Of a stretch of DNA of 9,436 nt, positions 6,698-9,436 are shown piece by piece. The stretch is from contig JARFQZ010000139.1 of the NCBI GenBank assembly GCA_029287515.1, forward strand, positions 1-9,436, in the 5' to 3' direction. Both the position numbers and the translations under genes were made by a program. Source of the stretch: Lysobacterales bacterium (GTDB taxonomy: Bacteria > Pseudomonadota > Gammaproteobacteria > Xanthomonadales > SZUA-36). The notes beneath the pieces were generated by a model. The model did no database searches and had not been told where the DNA came from. It saw only the letters and a list, made by a program, of their open reading frames with translations. Position 1 is the stretch's first letter. Each line of letters begins with the position of its first letter.

Positions 6698-7528
6698 ATG
6701 GAAGTCATTTCCACGACCGCTACTTTTGGCGGTGAAATACAGCGCGCCAGGCATTGGTCGGAAGCCTGCAAATGCGACATGACGTTCGGAATCTTTCTGC
6801 CGCCCCAGGCCAGGCAAGGCCCTGTACCGGCCCTGTACTGGCTTTCGGGGCTAACCTGTACTGATGAGAACTTCATGATCAAGGCCGGCGCCCAGCGGGT
6901 AGCCGCTGAACTCGGCATTGCGATCGTCTGCCCTGACACCAGTCCGCGGGGAACAGAGCTTCCGGGCGAACACGATGACTGGGATTTTGGTTCCGGTGCG
7001 GGCTTTTACGTGAATGCCACGCAGGAGCCGTGGTCCCGGAACTACAGAATGTACGATTACGTGACCGAGGAATTACCGTCGCTCATCAACGAACACTTTC
7101 CGGTCACGGATCGCTGCGGTATCAGCGGCCACTCCATGGGGGGGCACGGTGCTTTGGTCTGCTACCTGCGCAACCCCGGCAAATACCACTCGGTATCCGC
7201 GTTCGCACCAATCTGTCACCCCTCCGATTGCGGCTGGGGCCAAAAAGCGCTCTCCAACTACCTGGGGGATGACCGCAACGACTGGGTTGAATACGACGCG
7301 GCATTGCTGATTGGCGACGCCCGGGAAAAACTCCCCCTGCTGATCGACCAGGGCACCGAAGACGAATGGCTGAGCGACCAACTGAAACCGGGCGCCCTGG
7401 AACAGGCCTGCATTGCCAGCCACTACCCGCTGGAACTGAGAATGCAGGAAGGTTACGACCATGGTTATTATTTTGTTTCAACCTTCATAGAGGATCACCT
7501 GCGTCACCACGCAGAGGCCCTGCTGTAG
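6698..7528 (+). CDS. frmB: S-formylglutathione hydrolase
   Basis: This 276-residue alpha/beta-hydrolase of the esterase D family hydrolyses S-formylglutathione to formate and glutathione, completing formaldehyde detoxification in the cytoplasm. The nucleophile Ser146 lies in GHSMGGHGA, the acid is Asp222 in DQGTEDEWL, and the base is His255 in YDHGYYF. The oxyanion-side motif SGLTCTDENF at 50-59 carries the family's conserved Cys54. Length is normal for the family. A strong GGAGGGGG (6686-6693) lies just after the frmA stop, 13 nt away, so the two are certainly co-translated from one transcript. Its 3' end overlaps the convergent thioredoxin-like gene by 25 bp. It is also named fghA. Confidence 0.97.
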   Translation: MEVISTTATFGGEIQRARHWSEACKCDMTFGIFLPPQARQGPVPALYWLSGLTCTDENFMIKAGAQRVAAELGIAIVCPDTSPRGTELPGEHDDWDFGSGAGFYVNATQEPWSRNYRMYDYVTEELPSLINEHFPVTDRCGISGHSMGGHGALVCYLRNPGKYHSVSAFAPICHPSDCGWGQKALSNYLGDDRNDWVEYDAALLIGDAREKLPLLIDQGTEDEWLSDQLKPGALEQACIASHYPLELRMQEGYDHGYYFVSTFIEDHLRHHAEALL

Positions 7529-8040
7529 CGAAAGCGCATCCCCAGGCTGGTTGAATACCCAACGGAACGGCTGCTGATGCGGCCGTTTGCGTCGATTACG
7601 TAATAAGTCGGAAAGGCCTTGACCGACCAGTCACTGGCCGTGCCGGCAGTTCCCAGCAGAACCGGCAGGCCGATACCGGTTTCATTCACAAATTCGCGGA
7701 CCTCATTGACGTCACCGTAGGCCAGCGCCACCGCGGTAGCCCAGGCCAGATTCCCTTCGCGGACCAGCTTGTCGAGATTGTCGATACTGGTCCGGCAGTA
7801 AAAACACCACGGTGCAAAAAAATACACGATCCCCGCCTCGCCATCCCTGACAGCAGACTGGATACCGGGGCTGTCCAGCAGCGACAATACTGTCTGAGGG
7901 GCCGGCTCATCAATGGGCAAATCACGGGTTTGCCAGGCGTGAATAGCAAGGAATACACCCAGGATCAGCACGACGTCCAGGGCCAGTGACCTCCAGAAGT
8001 TCGCACGAAACCTTTTCCAGTATGACTTGATCGAATTCAG
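7504..8040 (-). CDS. Membrane-anchored thioredoxin-like (TlpA-type) protein
   Basis: This thioredoxin-fold protein has an N-terminal signal anchor and should face the periplasm as a thiol-disulfide oxidoreductase. From the start chosen here (178 residues), basic residues at 5-17 (KSYWKRFRANFWR) precede a hydrophobic helix at about 19-35. The active-site WCFYC follows with Cys79 and Cys82, and the cis-proline region is AFPTYYVID. No ATG, GTG or TTG lies in the basic segment, so the start is unsettled. I prefer CTG at 8040, whose CTGA overlaps the stop of the ATL gene. A CTG at 7980 has a good GGAGGT (7994-7989) with 8-nt spacing. The conventional GTG at 7971 (155 residues) would cut into the membrane helix and lose the positive charges. 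Its partner and electron donor are unknown. It overlaps the frmB 3' end by 25 bp. Confidence 0.75.
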   Translation of the reverse strand: MNSIKSYWKRFRANFWRSLALDVVLILGVFLAIHAWQTRDLPIDEPAPQTVLSLLDSPGIQSAVRDGEAGIVYFFAPWCFYCRTSIDNLDKLVREGNLAWATAVALAYGDVNEVREFVNETGIGLPVLLGTAGTASDWSVKAFPTYYVIDANGRISSRSVGYSTSLGMRFRYSRASAW

Positions 8041-8429
8041 AGAGGATTACCCCAGAGCAAGCTGTCCAATGCACCCCGGTAACCGTAACGGTCGAGATCG
8101 ATTTTACCCTTGATAAACACGACCCCCTCGTCCTGCAGCCGGTTCTTTTGCTCGAGATAGCCGCTGCTGCCTTCCGGGAAAGAAATTTTTCCCTGCGCAT
8201 TAACCACCCGGTGCCAGGGCAGGTTCATGCCGCGAGGCGCACGCCGCATGGCCTGGCTGACCCGCCGGGCGGCACGGCTCATGCCGGCGAGACGCGCCAC
8301 CTCGCCGTAGGTCAGGACATGCCCCCGGGGGATGCCCTGCACCACCTGCCATACTGATTTCACCCAGGTATTAAAGTCCGGCGAAGCGGACGTGGTCTTT
8401 TTGTTGAGTTGCTGATTCACGCTGATCAT
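8037..8429 (-). CDS. Alkyltransferase-like protein (ATL), MGMT family without the acceptor cysteine
   Basis: This 130-residue protein is the DNA-binding domain of the O6-alkylguanine-DNA alkyltransferase family. Its active-site segment reads PWHRVV at 71-76, with Trp72 in place of the alkyl-acceptor cysteine of PCHRV. Known ATL proteins with this change bind O6-alkylguanine lesions, flip the base and direct them to nucleotide excision repair without direct reversal. YGEVARLAG at 41-49 and SRAARRVSQAM at 51-61 match the helix-turn-helix and Arg-finger region. The single-domain length fits the ATL group. No Shine-Dalgarno sequence precedes the ATG at 8429. It is first in a unit with the thioredoxin-like gene and divergent from the PNPOx-like gene. 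The family call is strong; the repair role follows from studied relatives. Confidence 0.9.
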   Translation of the reverse strand: MISVNQQLNKKTTSASPDFNTWVKSVWQVVQGIPRGHVLTYGEVARLAGMSRAARRVSQAMRRAPRGMNLPWHRVVNAQGKISFPEGSSGYLEQKNRLQDEGVVFIKGKIDLDRYGYRGALDSLLWGNPL

Positions 8430-8433
8430 TTTT

Positions 8434-8445
8434 CAGTGCACACTG
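8434..8445. promoter_or_regulatory. Imperfect palindrome CAGTGCACACTG beside the ATL start
   Basis: CAGTG and CACTG arms flank a CA centre in the 50-bp gap between the divergent ATL and PNPOx-like genes, 5 nt from the ATL start. It shares CAGTGCAC with the palindrome at 5444-5453. A weak minus-strand -10 (TAGAAT, 8458-8453) lies just upstream, which would place the palindrome over the transcription start. An operator is plausible but weakly supported. Confidence 0.3.
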
Positions 8446-8479
8446 TATCGGGATTCTAGCTCAATTGAGGACAATGAAC

Positions 8480-9118
8480 ATGACCGTCAAAGCGGACACT
8501 CGCTTACGCAGATTGCCCGAAAGAGGCAGTAAAGACTTGCAATTGGCTCACGGGATTATCGATGAAAGCCGTATCTGTCATGTCGGGTTTACGCTGGACC
8601 GGCAGCCGTACGTGGTTCCCATGGCGCTGGGAAGAGACGGCGACCACATCCTGCTGCATGGTTCCGTGGTCAGTCGCCTGATGACGAACCTGGCAGACGG
8701 GCTTCCCTGCTGCGTGACCATCACCCATCTCGACGGCCTGGTGCTGGCGCGTTCGGCGTTCAACTCTTCTATGAACTACCGGTCATTGATGGTGTTCGGC
8801 ACAGCTACCCTGGTTGATGACGAGGCAGAGAAGCTCCGCGGCCTCGACATGCTGGTCGAGCACCTGGCTCCCGGGAGGCTGGCCGATTTGCGCCCGTCGA
8901 CACGTAAGGAGCTCAATGCCACAACACTGCTGACACTGCCACTGGAAATTTTCAGCATCAAGAGCCGCAGCGGACCACCCGGTGATGCCAAAAGAGACCT
9001 GAATGCGCCGATCTGGGCAGGCGTCATACCGCTGGCGCTGACGGCCGGCAATCCTGTTCCGGCGCCCGACATGCCCGCAGACGTTACACTGCCTGGGTAC
9101 CTGAAGCGCCTTTCCTGA
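8480..9118 (+). CDS. Pyridoxamine 5'-phosphate oxidase-like flavin-binding protein
   Basis: This 212-residue protein belongs to the PNPOx-like split-barrel family of flavin-binding proteins, in the branch that includes NimA-like nitroreductases. The expected strand order starts with RICHVGFTLDRQPYVVPMAL at 31-50. HGSVVSRL at 60-67 and NYRSLMVFGTA at 99-109 are typical FMN-phosphate and dimer-interface segments. The C-terminal part (about 150-200) holds the APIWAGVIPL motif common in this group. I chose the ATG at 8480 because GAGGA (8467-8471) then has 8-nt spacing; the ATG at 8474 is too close and the TTG at 8465 overlaps the ribosome site. It stands alone, divergent from the ATL gene and convergent with trmJ. 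The substrate is unknown. Confidence 0.85.
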   Translation: MTVKADTRLRRLPERGSKDLQLAHGIIDESRICHVGFTLDRQPYVVPMALGRDGDHILLHGSVVSRLMTNLADGLPCCVTITHLDGLVLARSAFNSSMNYRSLMVFGTATLVDDEAEKLRGLDMLVEHLAPGRLADLRPSTRKELNATTLLTLPLEIFSIKSRSGPPGDAKRDLNAPIWAGVIPLALTAGNPVPAPDMPADVTLPGYLKRLS

Positions 9119-9152
9119 ACATTCCGGCTGAAACCTGTCCGCTCCTGGGCGG

Positions 9153-9436
9153 CTACTTTGTGCTCGTATCGCCATTCCCGGATGATTCCTGCGAAGCTTT
9201 AAGTATGCCGCGCAAGATATTGATTTCATTCTGATCAGGCCGCGCACGATTGAACAGCCGACGCAACCGCATCATCAAGCGTTTGGGCTGCTTCGGGTTC
9301 AGGAACCTTATATCAAGCAGAGTCTGTTCAAGGTGCTCGAAGAATCCTTCCATCTGCCGATCGTCCACCGGTTCCCAGTCCAGCGGGTCTACTGTGACGT
9401 CCGCGAAACCCTGAGCGGCAACGCGCAACTCGTAGG
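9153..9436 (-). CDS. trmJ: tRNA (cytidine/uridine-2'-O-)-methyltransferase TrmJ, C-terminal fragment
   Basis: The reading frame runs off the right edge of the window, leaving the last 94 complete codons or so. Residues just inside the edge read YELRVAAQG, matching the end of the SPOUT methyltransferase domain (YEVRMA in E. coli TrmJ). The C-terminal extension carries FFEHLEQTLLDIRFL and LRRLFNRARPDQNEINILRG, both hallmark TrmJ segments. TrmJ 2'-O-methylates position 32 of the anticodon loop of several tRNAs; the catalytic domain lies outside this window. There is no sign of a broken gene; the truncation is only the window boundary. It converges on the PNPOx-like gene with a 34-nt gap that shows only a weak 4-bp stem. 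Confidence 0.9.
   Translation of the reverse strand, partial: YELRVAAQGFADVTVDPLDWEPVDDRQMEGFFEHLEQTLLDIRFLNPKQPKRLMMRLRRLFNRARPDQNEINILRGILKASQESSGNGDTSTK

Noticed and set aside
7073..7462. Minus-strand open frames inside the S-formylglutathione hydrolase gene
   Set aside because: Shadow of a complete hydrolase with its full catalytic triad; no family features in the antisense protein.
8037..8429. True O6-methylguanine-DNA methyltransferase (Ogt/Ada type)
   Set aside because: The acceptor cysteine of PCHR is replaced by Trp72 and the N-terminal domain is absent, so direct alkyl transfer is not expected.
9139..9152. Terminator between the convergent PNPOx-like and trmJ genes
   Set aside because: CCGC/GCGG gives only a 4-bp stem with a 6-base loop and no U-tract on either side.

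Overview
The window looks like chromosomal DNA of a gammaproteobacterium. It is moderately GC-rich by eye (not computed). The best taxonomic hints are a TrmJ C-terminus and an MscS channel that both closely resemble the Escherichia coli proteins as I remember them. A glutathione-dependent formaldehyde pathway and HSD17B10-type fatty/branched acyl-CoA enzymes suggest a free-living, possibly aquatic heterotroph. This placement is inference; there is no rRNA, plasmid or phage marker. I saw no tRNA, IS element, CRISPR array or integrase.

Layout. (1) 77-3372, plus strand: an acetyl-CoA acetyltransferase (thiolase), an NAD-type SDR 3-hydroxyacyl-CoA dehydrogenase, a small YbjN/secretion-chaperone-like protein of unknown role, and an MscS mechanosensitive channel. 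The first two catalyse consecutive late beta-oxidation steps, most simply of fatty acids or isoleucine. (2) 3369-5407, minus strand: a tightly coupled pair made of a GCS2-type glutamate-cysteine-ligase-like enzyme and an ATP-grasp ligase. (3) 5575-7528, plus strand, divergent from that pair: S-(hydroxymethyl)glutathione dehydrogenase and S-formylglutathione hydrolase, the standard formaldehyde detoxification pair. (4) 7504-8429, minus strand: an alkyltransferase-like (ATL) DNA-damage protein followed by a membrane-anchored thioredoxin-like protein. (5) 8480-9118, plus strand: a PNPOx-like flavin-binding protein, divergent from the ATL gene. (6) 9153-9436, minus strand: the C-terminal part of TrmJ, cut by the window edge.

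The most interesting block is 3369-7528. Two amide-bond ligases arranged like a GshA/GshB pair, but not of the usual GshA/GshB type, share a 167-bp divergent control region with two thiol-cofactor-dependent formaldehyde enzymes. A 7-bp inverted repeat lies in the core of that region, and a perfect 10-bp palindrome lies in the spacer of the ligase promoter. A reasonable hypothesis is that the ligase pair makes glutathione, or a related gamma-glutamyl or other amide-linked compound, for electrophile handling. The ATL and thioredoxin-like genes next door would fit a broader electrophile/alkylation defence neighbourhood, but adjacency is the only evidence for that.

Genes are densely packed. Two convergent pairs overlap at their 3' ends (by 4 and 25 bp). 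No gene-free stretch exceeds 170 bp, and I found no convincing intrinsic terminator.
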